A DNA stretch of 64,000 bases from Anaeramoeba flamelloides (lineage: Eukaryota > Metamonada > Anaeramoebidae). Below the pieces are notes generated by a model. The model was not told the DNA's origin, ran no database searches, and saw nothing but the letters and a program-made list of their open reading frames with translations. The DNA is taken from assembly GCA_027625915.1 (NCBI GenBank), contig JANTQA010000030.1, positions 992,001 to 1,056,000 on the forward strand. Reading direction: 5' to 3'. Shown piece after piece: positions 43,873 to 57,363 of the stretch; position 1 is the stretch's first letter, and every line of letters starts with the position of its first letter. A program made the position numbers and the translations under genes.

Positions 43873-46800
43873 ATGCAAAAAAAATCAATTCAGATCTCTT
43901 TACGATTACTCAAGCACTTTAAAGTAACTGCAGATCATGTGATAGAGAATTTAAAATACACATCGCCAATTGAGCCATTCTCGTTAAGTGTAAATGAAAG
44001 GCTCGGCAATTTATCGCGTTCGTTGGGTGTGATTTCACCACACAATTATGACGATATTATCCAAAGCCTCACTGAGTGGAGGTCAAATGCTTCAAATTCT
44101 TTAATGAGGTCCAATCGCTCAAACTCAATTTCCTCACCGTTTATAAAGCAGCCATACCTCAAAAAGTAAGTGACAATTGAAAAAACTTTCTTTCATTTTA
44201 ATCTTCAACAACAATTCCCCATAATAATTTTTTTTTAATTTTGAATAATTTTTGAAAATAACAATTTGAAAGGTTTTTTTGTTGAAAGAACCTTTTTAAA
44301 AAAAAAAAATTTGAGTAAATCTCTTCAAAAAATAAAGACAAGATCCCGTTCAAATGGAAAAAGAGTGTTTTTTGTTTGATTTGAAGAAAAAATTTAATTT
44401 TTCGACCCTGTCTGCAAATAAATTTTTTTTGTTCTTTCCAAATTTTTTGTAAACACCAAGGAAAAACACTTGTCCGATCTCTTATCCAAGAAATCACAAA
44501 ATTTATCTTCTTGTACACCTAACACAGATCTAATGCTTAAGTGCTTTTTTTTCTCTTCATTTCTTTTGTAACCAAAATATCTCAAATGAATAAACCAAAT
44601 CCTTATTAAAAATAAAAACCTTTTCTTTGTTTCAACAATTTCTTTTAAAATTAAACAATCACCAAAATCAACAATGAGCACAAACCAAGTTTCTTTGAAT
44701 AACTCAAATCAAAGGATAAAAAAAAACAATAAAGGATCAAATTTGGATTGTAGTAGTGAAAAAAATACCGTACAAGATTTTTAATTGTGAATATTAGGAA
44801 AATTGTTGTATAATTTCTTTTATTTTCAATCAAATCCTTTTTATAACCGAGCAAATTTTTTATGAACCAAAGTAATAAACCTACCTAAAGTTCATTAAAG
44901 TAAAGTGTCTATCGAATACTCATTTAATTGTTTGACAACCTAAAGTAGATCTACTTTTTTTTTGAAAAAAAATCCAGTTTAATAGAGGTTTACAAGAGTT
45001 GTGAAAAATGATAATTTTTATTCTTGTTTTTTGATTTACTGAATCGTGTTTTGAACAGGTGTAATTTCATTAATCATCATTCTAATAATTGGGTGAGTTA
45101 TAATTTTAAAAGTTTGATTCTTAAAAAAAAAGGATTTGATTTTAAATAAAAGAAATTACACAACAATTTTCTTAATATCCACAATTAAAAATCTTGTCCA
45201 GTATTTTTTTCACTACTATATCTTTAAAAAATTAGAGTTACATTTACTTTTAAAAAGTTAGGATTCAAAAGTTTAAAAAGTGCAACTCAAATGATCAAAA
45301 GCACTGAGTGAAGTAGTCCGACTATCACTTTTCAAAATTTTAATTCCTCACCTTTTGAAAATTACTTTGGTATTCTTTGACAGTTTTTGAATAAAAAAAA
45401 TTTAATCTAATCATCCCAGAAAAAATTGTCAAATCGATTTAAATTGTAACAGTCAAATCTAAAACCCAGAAATTTTCATAAACCCGGTAATTCCATTTTA
45501 CTAATATTTTCAATTGATCAGAAAAATGGAATTACAGGGTTTATGAAAATTTCCGGGTTTTAGATTTGACAGCAAACCTAGAGAAAAAAAGAAAAAATAT
45601 TTCAAATAATTGTTTACATGATTTTTTACTGATCATTCAAGAGATCCGAAATTGAAATTCCTCAAACTGAAATAATACCTATTATTAAAATCTTAAAGCC
45701 AATTCTACATGAATAAGAAAATCATAGCAACAAAAAATCCAAAAAAATTCACTTATACACATGCTTATAATTACAATCTCAAATTTTGAAAGTTGAACAT
45801 TCTTAAATTTTTGTTTAATTAAATGTTTTAAATTTTATTTTAATTCAAATAATCAATTTAGTTTTTCGATTTGGGTTTTGTTTTTAAATGAAGGAAACAA
45901 TCAATTAAAAAATATTTTTAAATGAGAACTTTTATAACCATTTTGCAAAATTCCAATTAAAATTGATTTGTCAATTTTTTTCTTTTTGAGGCTTGTTTTC
46001 ATGAATGGTGATCAAAATTTGTTATACTCAATTAAGAGGATAGCACCATTTAAAAAAATTATATTTAAAAATTATATATATTTATATCTTAGAATTGCTT
46101 TTTTTTTGATTTTTTTTATTTATTCAAAATAAAAAATATAAAAATACAAATACAATTTTTTGATTCATTGTAGAATATATAATTATTAAATAATTTAATA
46201 CAATTTATATTTATTAATTAATTTTTTTTTTTTCAATATATCTTAAATTATTTCTCCAAAATATAAAAAATAGGGATAATGAAATGATTCAAGATTTTGG
46301 ATATCAACGTTCAAAATTATGCACAGAATATATATTTCTTAGTACATTAAATTATTGTATTTCAGAAAAGAATTTGATTTTAACAAAGCCACGAATGAAA
46401 ATTCTATATCCGATTATATTATCTGAAATTGAATATTTAGATTTATTAAAAACAAAACTTTCAAAATCTGATCAAGAATTACTTGGATTATCTAGAATTA
46501 TTTCGATTTTTGATAAATTTCTATTACAATTATCATTAAGAGGGTTCAATATCATGAAAGAATTCCTTTTGGAATTATTTTCTAATCAAAAATTTGAATT
46601 AAAGACCAAATTATCATTAATTTCCAAAATTCAATTAAATTTAACATCCAAAGATTTTATTAAAAAATCTACGGAATTTTTAAATGAATATTGGGATTTA
46701 ACTTTAAAAACAAAAGATGACGAAAAGTATCAAAGATTAAAGGCAATTAATGATTTTTTACAAAACACAATTTCAAATGAAACTTTTGATTTCAATAAAT

Positions 46801-47109
46801 TAAAAAATAATAATGGTTGGTTTAATTTAATGGAAATTATTTGGAAAAGTTCTTTGGAATTGATAACAACCCTAGAAAAGGAGAAGAAAAAAGAAGAAAA
46901 AGAAAAAGAAGAAGAAAAAGGAAAAGAACAAGAAAAAGAAGATAAAAAAAGAAAAAAAAAAGAAAAAGAAAAAGAAAAAGAAGATGAAGAAAAAGAAGAA
47001 AATGAAGAAGATAAAGAAAAAAAAAAAGAAAAAGAAAAAGGAAAAGAAAAAGGAAAGAAAAAAGAAGAAGAAAAAGAAAAAGAAAAAGAAAAAGAAAAAG
47101 AAAAAGAAA

Positions 47110-47141
<32 letters not shown>

Positions 47142-50100
47142 AAAAAAAAAAGAAAAAGAAAAAGAAAAAGAAAAAGAAAAAGAAAAAGAAAAAGAAAAAG
47201 AAAAAGAAAAAGAAGAAGAAAAAGAAGAAAAAAAAGAAGAAAAACTAGAAATACAAAAAGTTAAAAATAAAATTGATATCCAAATAAAGATTGTTTATAA
47301 ACTATTAACTTATTCCTTCATTTTTTCAAATTCAGAACATTTTTTATTAAATAAAAAAATCCTATTAAAAAAATATTTTAAAATCATTGATAACAATAAT
47401 GAACAATTAGATACTTCAATTGAATGTTTAAATATCTTTTTAAAATCCAATAGTGATAGATTTTTAAATGGAGAAACAAATAAAGAATTTAAGGAATTAT
47501 ATTTAAAAATAATTGACAAAATTTTTCAATTTGAAAAAGAAGAATTATTTACCTTTGAAAATCTTAAACCTCTTATTGGAATAATTCTAACAATTGTCAA
47601 ATTTGATTTAAAATTTGCTTTCGATAAAATAATTATATTATTATTTACCAAAAGTAATAATAATTACTTAAGCTCAGTAATTGGAATGAAATGCTTATTT
47701 TTCATTTCAAAATTTCCAAATTTAAATAACACATTAAAAGAATCATATGAGAGGGAAAATAAAGAAGAGCAAGAAAAAAAAGAAGAAGAAAAAGAAAAAG
47801 AAAAACAAAAAGAAGAAGAAAAAGAAGAAGAAAAAGGAGAAGAAAAAGAAAAAGAACAACAACTAGAAGATAAAAAAGAAGAAGTAAGGGAACCAAAAAA
47901 GGAGGCTGAAGAATTTAAAAAAATAATTGGAATAGAAAATATGATTAAGAAACATATTTTTGGAAAAATAATTGAATTATGGAAAGAAGTAGATCTTAAA
48001 TTTGGAAATAGACTTGCATTTAAAGTAAATTTAAAAAATTTACCGCCATTAGAAACCGAAATTGAACTTCAACAATTTAAATTCTTAAAGGTTTTTCTGA
48101 GATTAATACCAACAATATTTCCAAATCCATCAATAATTATTCCAAAATTAATTTATTATACTACTCATTTGGATCAAAAAATACCCTGGAGATCTAATTG
48201 TGCTTTAAAAGAAATAATTAGACTCAAACCCAGTTTAGCACCTTATATTTTGAATAAATATTATGAGCTTTTAAAAATAATTAAAACTACAGATAACCTT
48301 TTAGTTTTTGTAATACAGGATTTAAATAAATTACTTCAAATTTGGTTAAATTCTTTAAATAATAATATTAATCAAAAATGTGAAGAAAGTAAAACCTTTG
48401 ATGAAATTTTTTCAAATTCAACAAATGTAGAAAATTTAATTCAATATCCAAATTTCGCTTTTTGGGAAACATTTACTTTACCATTTCTTGTTTCCACAAA
48501 TACCAATCAAAGAACAGTTAGTTTTCAAATAATTAAAAAATTACATTACATTAGAAATATTTATCGAGATATTGAAACATCAAATATTAGTGATGATAAA
48601 CAAAAAGATAACCAAGAAGATAAACAAGAAGATAAAAAAGAAGATAAACAAAAGCAAAAAAAGAAAGATAAAAAAAAAGATAGAAAAAAAGATAGAAAAG
48701 AAGAAAAGAAGAAAAAAGAAGAAAAGAAGAAAAAAGAAGAAAAGAAGGAAGAAGAAAAAGAAGAAGAAAAAAAAAAAAAAAAAGAAGAAATAAAAAAAGA
48801 ATTGGATGATTTTATTATAATCTCAAATGAAAACAATAGTGATCCCAAAAAAGAAAATGAAGAAGAGAACATTGAAAATTTAAAAAAAAAAATATTTCAT
48901 CCCACAATAATTGAGCTTTTTGCAAAGCAAATCAATATAGGATTTGGCAAAAATAAAGATATTATGGGACATTTATTATTTCCTATTGAAGCTTTAGTTA
49001 ACGAAACAAGAATTAATCAGCATAAGAATCCCTTTAAATACCAAAACCCATTAGATGATACTGGCGATCCAATTTTTGAAGAAGACGACGAAAATATCAA
49101 AATTAATGATAATAATACAAACAAAAAGAATAAGAATGAAGATGATAACTTTACAAACATTTCAAAACTAAATGACGATATTTTAATTATTCCAAAAGAA
49201 TTACAAGAATCGAATGAGATTGGCTATGAGAAGGATGGCGAAGAAAGAATAAAGATATTAATTAATTTGTTAGAAAAAATTGTAACGAACCAGAGTGTAT
49301 ATTTTTTAAAAAAATGGTTATTTATATTAACAATTATTATTCATAAGGGAACCCAATATTGGCGTAAAGAATGCCAATCTTTATATGACACTTTGCTTTC
49401 TTCTCTTCAACAGATCCAATTACCGAAGAGAAAAGCAGGCAAAATCCGAACGATCAAAAGAGAAGCCAAGCAACAGCGATTATTCACCCAATGGAGGAAT
49501 TACGGGTCATTGATTTCTAGTATTTGTGATTTCAAATATCTCAAGAAGGAAAAAATTGAAGAGTTTTTTGAATATATACTAAACTTTATTCGAACCAAAG
49601 ATGAATTACATCAACGGTTTATGATTTTTACACTAAGTAGGATCCATCCAAACACGAGTTCATTATTATTTCAGTATTTAACAAAATTCCAAGACGTTGC
49701 ATTTAATAGCCGAAGACCACTGCACTATGCAGAAAGGGTTGGTGCCATTACCTCCATCTATCGGCAATTTTTTGATACAGTCGACAAAGAATATTTAAAG
49801 CAAAACACAAAAGTGTCTGAAAAGATCCATTCACAAATTGATTTATTATATCTATATTTTTCAAAAACAAGAGTTAAATCTGGATTTGTCCCAATATTTT
49901 TACGCTACAACTTTTTTTTGTTGACAAGAAATTATCATGATTTTAGAATCAAGAACCATCCAATTGATACACATTTAAGACGATTACGGATCCTTCCTTT
50001 ACTTCAATATACAGGCATTGGCCAATCCGGTTACAAGAAATTTAAAAAAGATTTGTATTATTTTGAACACCAAGTGCTCTCAAAGGTTAAGGGAGATATC

Positions 50101-53100
50101 AATTTCGATCAATGGAAAAATGATTATATTGAAAATATTCATTCGTTGGAATTGGTTGCCATACAGGCCATTAATTCCTTATTAAGAGGGAAAATTAAGG
50201 ATAAAACATTATTTGATCAAGAATCTGAATTATACCAATGGCTTAAATTTGTGATTTCAAATGAATCGATTTATATTTCAAAACTTGGTGTACAATCAAT
50301 TATTGATCTTTTTAAATATAATTACGAATTATTAAAAGACTTTTATCTCAATGAGTGCTATTCAACAGTAAACAATTGGTCTTTAGGGTTTAAAATTTCG
50401 ATAATTAATTCAATCTTGAAAAACAAAATACACCTAAAACCTGCACGGTTATACAATTACTTTTTACACAATTTTGACAATGGCGATCCAGAGTTATACC
50501 AATTATTTTTAGATTTATGGAAATTTATTATGAACAATTTTTCAAAATATGATTCTGAATTGGAGAAGGGGGATATCGATAAGCAACAAAATGAAATAAA
50601 TCAAGAAATACCAATATATTTCCCAAACATTCCCGAGAAGATGGATAATTTTGCCATCAGAGTTAATAAGATCTTTAGTTCCAGATATAAGAAATTTTCC
50701 TTTTCCATTTTCATTGATTCAAAAAAAAGATGGAACATATTACATCGCCAATTATATAAAACAAAAAATTTAATAGAAAAAACTATAATTAAAAGGAAAG
50801 AAAATAAACTATTGAATTATTTATTGCCTTGGATTTTAAATATTTCAACAAATATAAAAACCAAAAAACAAAAAACGCAATTTGAAAAGGTGTTCTTTTT
50901 TTTGATTAAAACAACAACCAAAGATGACCATATATCTTCCTCAATGAAAATTAAATTATGGGATAATCTAACCAAGACGAAAAAACACTTGAGATGGATT
51001 ATTAATAAATTAATCTATTATGGTTTGGGGAAAATAAAGCCGAATTATATTAAAAACATGCAATCTTTAATTTATTATTTATCAAGAAAATCAAAAACAA
51101 TAGTTATTTCGAAATTATTAGAAAGAAAGAAAATCCAAATTTTTGAAAATGATTTCCAGATTGATAAACAGTTATGGTATTCACCAATTAATTTGAATTT
51201 TAATCAAGAAAGTATCAAATCCTTAATAAAGATTCAAAACAGTGGTAATGATAATAAAGGAACTAAAAAGATTGTTAAAAAGACAAACCATAACGATAAA
51301 GATAACGATAACGATAACAATAACGATAACGATAACGATAACGATAACGATAACGATAACGATAACGATAACGATAACGATAACGATGATGATGATAATC
51401 AGGAGAATAAATTTGAATTTTTAAATGAGTCTTTATTATTTAATTTATCAGAACTTGACTTCAAAAAATACAGATCAAATGATAATGATAATGATAATAG
51501 TGTCAATAATAAAAAAATTCAAAAAGAATATAAAAATAAGTATTCATTATTAGAAAATATTTTTAACAGTGATAAAAAAATGACAAATTTGGAATTAAAA
51601 AAAAAAAAAAAAAAACAAGAAGACGAAAAGGAAAAAAAGCAATTTGATGACAAGAAAATCAAACAATTAAAATCCAAAATTGATCAATATATCATCTCGA
51701 ATGATAAATCGACAACATTATTAACCAGAATAGATTTAGTGATTATGTTTTTATCAAATTTAATTACTGTCCCAACACCACAACTGTATTTGAAAATGCC
51801 ACTACTTTTACAATTAATCATTTATGGGATAGATAGCATGATCGCAATCTGTCGATTGGAAAGTAAAATTTTGTTATCAAATCTGTTATTTTACTTTGTG
51901 ATTGAAAACAATAATAAATCAATAAAATCACAGCAAATTGCTGAACGGTTAATTTCTGAAATTGAAACAAAAAATACTAATAGATTATGGGAATTAAATT
52001 TTGTGAATAAAAATAATTTTAATAACAAATCGGAATTAACTTTAGAAAAATATATTTTAAAAATGGTAAAAGCAATTCAATTCTCAATCCCTAATATTCG
52101 AAAATTGTGGCTCGAGGAGTCCAGAGATTGGGTAATCCATTTAATTAATAATAATAATAAACAATTTGTTAATGAAAAGCAATTACAAATTTATATTAGA
52201 AGTTTACAAATCTATAGGATTCTATTAACAAGGCCCACAAATTACGATTACAACGAGATTATTAATTCCATTTATTTAACTTTAAATATCATTTCTAAAA
52301 AGCAAAAATGGTTTTCTTGGGTACTGATTGAACAGTTAATGACCTTAAAAAAATTATTACAATTAACAAATTCTCTTGAAATTTGCCCAAATATTTATTT
52401 GTGTATTTCAAATTTATTAAATGCAAAATATTTGCCAATTTACTCATATTCTTTAAATTTACTTGAAATGGCCTTACAAATAGATTCAAAGAATAATTAC
52501 GAACTATTAAAGACCTTTTATGAGAAAGACGAAAATAATGAGAACGAAGGAAATCATAGCAATTGTGAATCATCAGTAATGCAAATTAAAAAGGGATTAA
52601 AAGATAAAAAAACCTTCAGTCAAGTTATTTCTATTTATAACACATTGCTAAGAATTGATAATCCTAAAATCATTGGAAAGAATACATTTACAAAACTCTT
52701 TTTCATCTTGTTGCCTTATTTATTACCAAAATTGAACCTGCAAAAGGAAAATAAGGAAAAGGATATCAATACATTTGAAAATTGTTTCCGAGAAAGACAA
52801 GAGTTGAATTTTGATTTTATTAAAAATGATGAACTCAATAATACTAATGATCTCTATTATTGGAATGAAAAATATGATTTCAATTTAAATGAAATTGATA
52901 ATTTAATTAAGAATTTTATTACAAGTTGTAAAGCGAAAAAAATGAAATCATTAATCAAGATCCTAAATAAATTATTAGAAAAGAAATATGTTGATAAATT
53001 AATTTTTTTAAAGGATATTAAAAATGAATTTATCTCTTCAATAAATGATAACAAAGCAATGAAAATATTTTTAATAAATCATTTAATTAGTTCAATTAAA

Positions 53101-55554
53101 AATGGATTGCAAGATTATCAACAGTTCTTTTTAGATATAATTTTATTATTTTTTGATGATTTGACTGGAAATTTAAATGAAATTGATCTCATAAACAATT
53201 GTATACAAAATTGTTATTCTTCTTTAGGTGGGACAGAAACTGAACAAATGTTAAATTTAATTTCAAAATTTGAAATTTTATTATCAAATATTGATACTAA
53301 TATGAAAATTAATACAAATGATAAAGAAGAAAAGGAGAAGGGGAAAAAGAAGGAAAAGAAGAAGAAAAGCAAGAAAAAAAAAACTGGTGAAAAGAAGAAG
53401 AAGCAGGGAGAAGAAGAAAAGGAAGAAGAGGAGGAAGGGGATACAGAATATAAATATAATCTCCAATCAATATCAAAATACGACCAATTAGTTAAATTGA
53501 CTGAAACTGGTTCCATTATGGTAATCCCTAAACAAAAAAATTCTAAAAATTATTTAATTTTTGATGGCTTAACAGATTTTCCAAATGTGGATCTTGATAA
53601 TTTATTAAAGCAAAGAAAAGAAATAAAATTGAAAATTAAACAAGAATTAAAAATTGAAAATGACAAATGGCTTCAATCAATCTCTTTAAATAAAGAAAAA
53701 GAAAAAACCAGTAATAAAGATAACTTAATGAATAATAAAAATTATTCTTGGTTTTTTAATCAAACGAATGAAAATGAAAATGAAAATGAAAATGAAACGG
53801 AAAAGGAAAAGCAAGCCAAAGGTAAAGAAAATACATTACATGATCAATTATTAAAATTAAAGAATCAAAAAACTCCCCAAAAGAATAAATATGTTAATAT
53901 ATTTAAGAACAAAGTGACTCGCTTAGTGAGAACAAAAACTCCAATCTCAATTATCCCTAGTCCACGCTTCCTTGAAAAAAAAAATTATTTTGATTCTGAA
54001 TCATCTTCAGTTTCAAGTGAAGAGGAAAAAGTTGATGGAGATGTTAATAAAATAGATCTTTTGGAAGAGGAGAAAAAAACTGATTCTGGAACTGGGGCTG
54101 ATTCTGATTCTGAAGAAGTTAAAATTACAATTAATAATAAAAGCGAAACAAAAAATATAAGTGAGAATGATGAAAATGATAGCACCCAAAGTGTTACAAA
54201 CCAAGAGGATGATATTAAAAGTGACACTGAAAAGGATTCTTCGGCCCAACAAAATACTGATGAGAATAGCGAGGAGACTAGTGAGGAGACTAGTGAGGAA
54301 ACTAGTGAGGAAACTAGTGAGGAAACTAGCGAGGAGACTAGTGAGGAAACCCCTGAAGAAGAAGCCAGTGATAAAGATTTAAGTGACATTTTAGAGGATA
54401 GTTTATTTTCAGATTCTGATGGATTGGGCTCAAATGTATCCAGTGAAGGAGATCTCAAAAAAGAAGAAATTAGATATGAAAATTTTGAAAGAAGAAAATT
54501 AAAAAAGCAAAAAGAAAAAGAAAAGCAATTAAAAAAAGAAAAAGAAAAGCAATTAAGAAAAGAAAAGAGAATACAAAAGAAATTGGAAGAAAAAATGGAA
54601 AAAGAAAAAAAAAGGAAAGCCAAAAAAGAAAAGGAAGATGAAAAAAGAAAAGAAAAAGAAAGGGAAAGAAAATTAATGGAAAAAAAAAAAAGAAAATTGC
54701 CCCCAAATTTGAAAAAAATGCAATTGCAAAAGCTTGATAGTAGAGGAGAGGGAAATGAAAATTTGACGGATATTATTCAACAATATCAAAAAAATTTTAC
54801 TGTTGATGTAGAAAGCCCCCGTTTTAAAACGGAAATTTGGAATAATCAAATAAAAGCTATGTGCCATCATTATAAAGTTGCATTTAAACAAGAAAAGTGT
54901 AATGAACCCTTCAAAAATGTGATTGAAAGCTTTAAAAAATGGATTCAAGATTTCCAAATTGATCATTTGGAAAATGCAATCGATTATTTAATAGTAATAA
55001 ATAGCACGATCGATCTAACAAACAATTTAGGATCTTTATTAATATATATCCACGAAGAATCTCGAAAATTAATGAATGACAAACATTTATTGGAAACATT
55101 GCCTGAAAAAAGTAATTTTGTCGAAGTATTTGGAGAAAACAGACACAAGTTATTATATACAAAACAAAACAAAAAGGATTATAAACAACTGGTAAGCGCC
55201 ATCGACCAATTTTCTCAAAAGGGTGATGGCGATGTATGGAAAAAATGGATCTTTCAACGTAAAAGATTACTAAATGAAATTGAATCAGAAAGAGAAATTT
55301 TTTTCAAAGATATTTACCAAATTCTTTTAAGCGCAACAAAAATAAATGAAGATAACTCAATTGAAAATCAAAAAACACTCGTGAAATCCATATTCACAGC
55401 AGAGTATAGTTTCTGCTCCTTTTATAGAATATTTCTCGAGATTTTACATATAATCGCTGATATGAAAAGAGCAAATAAATCTGAATTGGAGTCTTGGGAA
55501 GATCATTTGCAAGATTTAGAAAACTCAAACAGATTTCGATTTAAGAATTTATAA
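43873..55554 (+). CDS. FRY: Giant Furry/Tao3/Mor2 (PAG1) homologue, two exons, one frame break in an A21 run
   Basis: Furry proteins are ~3000-residue HEAT-like scaffolds that activate NDR/LATS-type kinases and organise cell polarity and morphology. Exon 1 is 43873-44165 and exon 2 is 46274-55554; the 2.1-kb intron has donor GTAAGT and acceptor TAG and both sides are phase 2. Total ~3190 residues. Exon 1 matches the Furry N-terminus (LRLLKHFKVTADHVIENL; LGNLSRSLGVISPHNYDDII). Exon 2 follows with QRSKLCTEYIFLSTLNYCI, then LETEIELQQFKFLKVFLRLI, FLRLIPTIFPNPSIIIPKLI, and further helical repeats to ~residue 2440. Charged insertions interrupt the fold: Lys/Glu tracts near 300-420, 590-645, 870-935, 2445-2490 and 2830-2910, a (Asp-Asn)n tract near 1770-1805 and a Thr-Ser-Glu-Glu tract near 2760-2790. 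The frame changes once, in an A21 run at 47131-47151 inside the first Lys/Glu tract: Glu-Lys repeats continue on both sides in frames differing by one base. This may be a sequencing length error, slippage, or a real lesion. The start at 43873 could lie further upstream. Confidence 0.82.
45452..45570. repeat. Near-perfect hairpin element in FRY intron 1
   Basis: The left arm (45452-45499, GTCAAATCTAAAACCC onward) and right arm (45522-45570, ending GGGTTTTAGATTTGAC) are reverse complements over about 48 bases with about two mismatches, around a 22-base loop. Such identity means a recent insertion or active homogenisation. It is likely a tiny foldback MITE and would form a strong stem in the FRY pre-mRNA. 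Confidence 0.88.
46870..47245 (+). repeat. (GAAAAA)n coding microsatellite in FRY
   Basis: Mostly GAA AAA units encoding Glu-Lys repeats, with a pure stretch on both sides of an A21 run (47131-47151). The run length of 21 is what shifts the frame; neighbouring units have 5 A. Confidence 0.92.
51292..51385 (+). repeat. (GATAAC)n coding minisatellite in FRY
   Basis: About 14 near-perfect GATAAC units read as alternating Asp-Asn in the FRY frame. It is not a telomeric repeat; it sits inside an intact coding frame. Confidence 0.93.
54268..54351 (+). repeat. 12-base coding minisatellite (ACTAGTGAGGAG) in FRY
   Basis: About seven units encode Glu-Thr-Ser-Glu repeats, with occasional silent changes (GAG/GAA, AGT/AGC). 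The changes are mostly silent, so the peptide is either selected or recently expanded. Confidence 0.9.
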
Positions 55555-57311
55555 TTTTATTTTTTTTTATTTTTTGATAGTAATTATTTTTTTTATTGGG
55601 TTCCATTTAATAAAAGTATTATTAATGGTTCATTAATTATTTTTTTCTTAAAAACAAATTCCAAAAGTTTGGAAACAATTAAAATAATTTTAGAGAATGA
55701 CAGTACTACAATTTTATTCCAATTTGGAAATAATTTTCATTTTAGAAATTATTTCTATCATTTTTTGTCTTTTTTGTTTTGCTTTCATTTCATTTCTTTT
55801 TTTTCCAATTATGTAATCTGTTTTGATTGAATGATATTTTTTAATAATGACTGATAGAAGGTTATTATTGAGTTTGTTAAATAGAAAATTCACAATACAA
55901 TTGGTTGATAATGTAGCTAATTTTTTTACTGATTAATATTTTTTTGCTAAAATTTTATCAAATTTAAAAAGTCAATTATTTATTTTCTATTAAATTTAGA
56001 AAACTAAATAATTCTGAATCTGATTGAAATTTTTTTTCAATTATTTCTTTTATTTTGAATTGAATCTTATGTAACTGTTTTTGATTCCAAGAATTCAAAA
56101 TCTTTATTTTAATTTTTGACCAAAGTATTCTTTGTTTTGGTTTTGTTTGATAAAAATATTTTAAAAAAAGAATTTTGAAAGCAAATCTGTAAAAATAAAT
56201 ATTTTGAAAATAATAATAAATAGTAATGGGGCGAGAAATTCAAGGTTATAAATTGTTTGGTTACAGGAAAATTAAGTAGATAAAGAAAACAAATTTTCTG
56301 AAATGATCTTTGGTTGAGATTTTTTTTTTTTTTTTTTGATTTCAACAAATTTATTTGGACTGGCGATCTTTCGTGTTTGGTGTTCTAAAAGAAAAGATTT
56401 ATTTCAAATACAGACCTTTTAGGGGTTTATTTTTTTGGGTTATTCTTTGATTAATTTTAATTCATCTTATAAACACATTTTTAGATCCAAAACCTAATTG
56501 AAAAACACGAATAATTTAATTAAAAACAATGTGAAAAAAATCAAAAAATTAAAGATTCTTCCCAGAATTCTTTGGGTTCATTTTCTTTTTTCTAATAGAG
56601 CAGTTGATGATGTTTTAGTTTCAATGTTTAAATATCGTGTGACACTCAAAAAATATTTTTTTCAGTAAGGTTCTCACAATTAAAATTTGTCAAAATCAAA
56701 AAATGTAATTACTTCTTTGAAAAATACTTGAAAAAAGAATAAAAACAGTACTTAAGAAGATACAATGCTATTAGATTACGGGATTGGTAGTTGATGGATT
56801 TTTTTTTTGGAGAGAAATACTGATTTACAATTTTCAATTATTAATTTCTAAAAATCGAAAAGAAATGTAGATAATAATAATTCTGAAAAAGATAGTTCAA
56901 AGACAAACAAAGAACTCTGAAAAAGAATAAAAATACCAAAATTTTTTTTGACTATTTGTAAATTAGATTTGAATTTCTTACCTCAAAATTAAAAAAAGAA
57001 AAAAAAATAATCCTTAAATATCAACTTTTTAGTATTAATTTTCTGAAATTATTTCATTTTGTTTCTTTTTCTTTTTTTAAAAATTAAATTTAAAACAAAA
57101 ATATCTTCAAAAAGACAAATAACGACTAAGATAATTTCGACTCTGTTATTTTTTTTTAAAATGAATTTAATTATCAACAAATAATCTTCTTGTTAATCTT
57201 TTTTCAGTGAAAGTCACACAATAAAAAACCCGTGATCCTCTTTTCAAAAATTGCGACTAATTTTTTTTTTTAGTTTTTGGTTTTATTTTTTCTTAATTTT
57301 TAAAATATCAG

Positions 57312-57363
<52 letters not shown>

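Noticed and set aside
46984-47150. Poly-Lys N-terminus of the downstream Furry frame as an independent start
   Set aside because: The Met at 46984 lies in the wrong frame of an Lys/Glu repeat whose proper frame is continuous with the upstream Furry sequence; it is a shadow up to the A21 run.
51292-51385. GATAAC array as interstitial telomeric repeat
   Set aside because: It is in frame, codes Asp-Asn within a conserved gene, and no telomere-like context exists.
51242-51424. Frame encoding a long Thr-Ile repeat
   Set aside because: It is the shadow of the GATAAC coding repeat of the Furry gene in another frame.
53214-54706. Several long minus-strand frames (Ser/Phe/Leu-rich)
   Set aside because: They are antisense shadows of Glu/Lys/Ser-rich coding repeats of the Furry gene.
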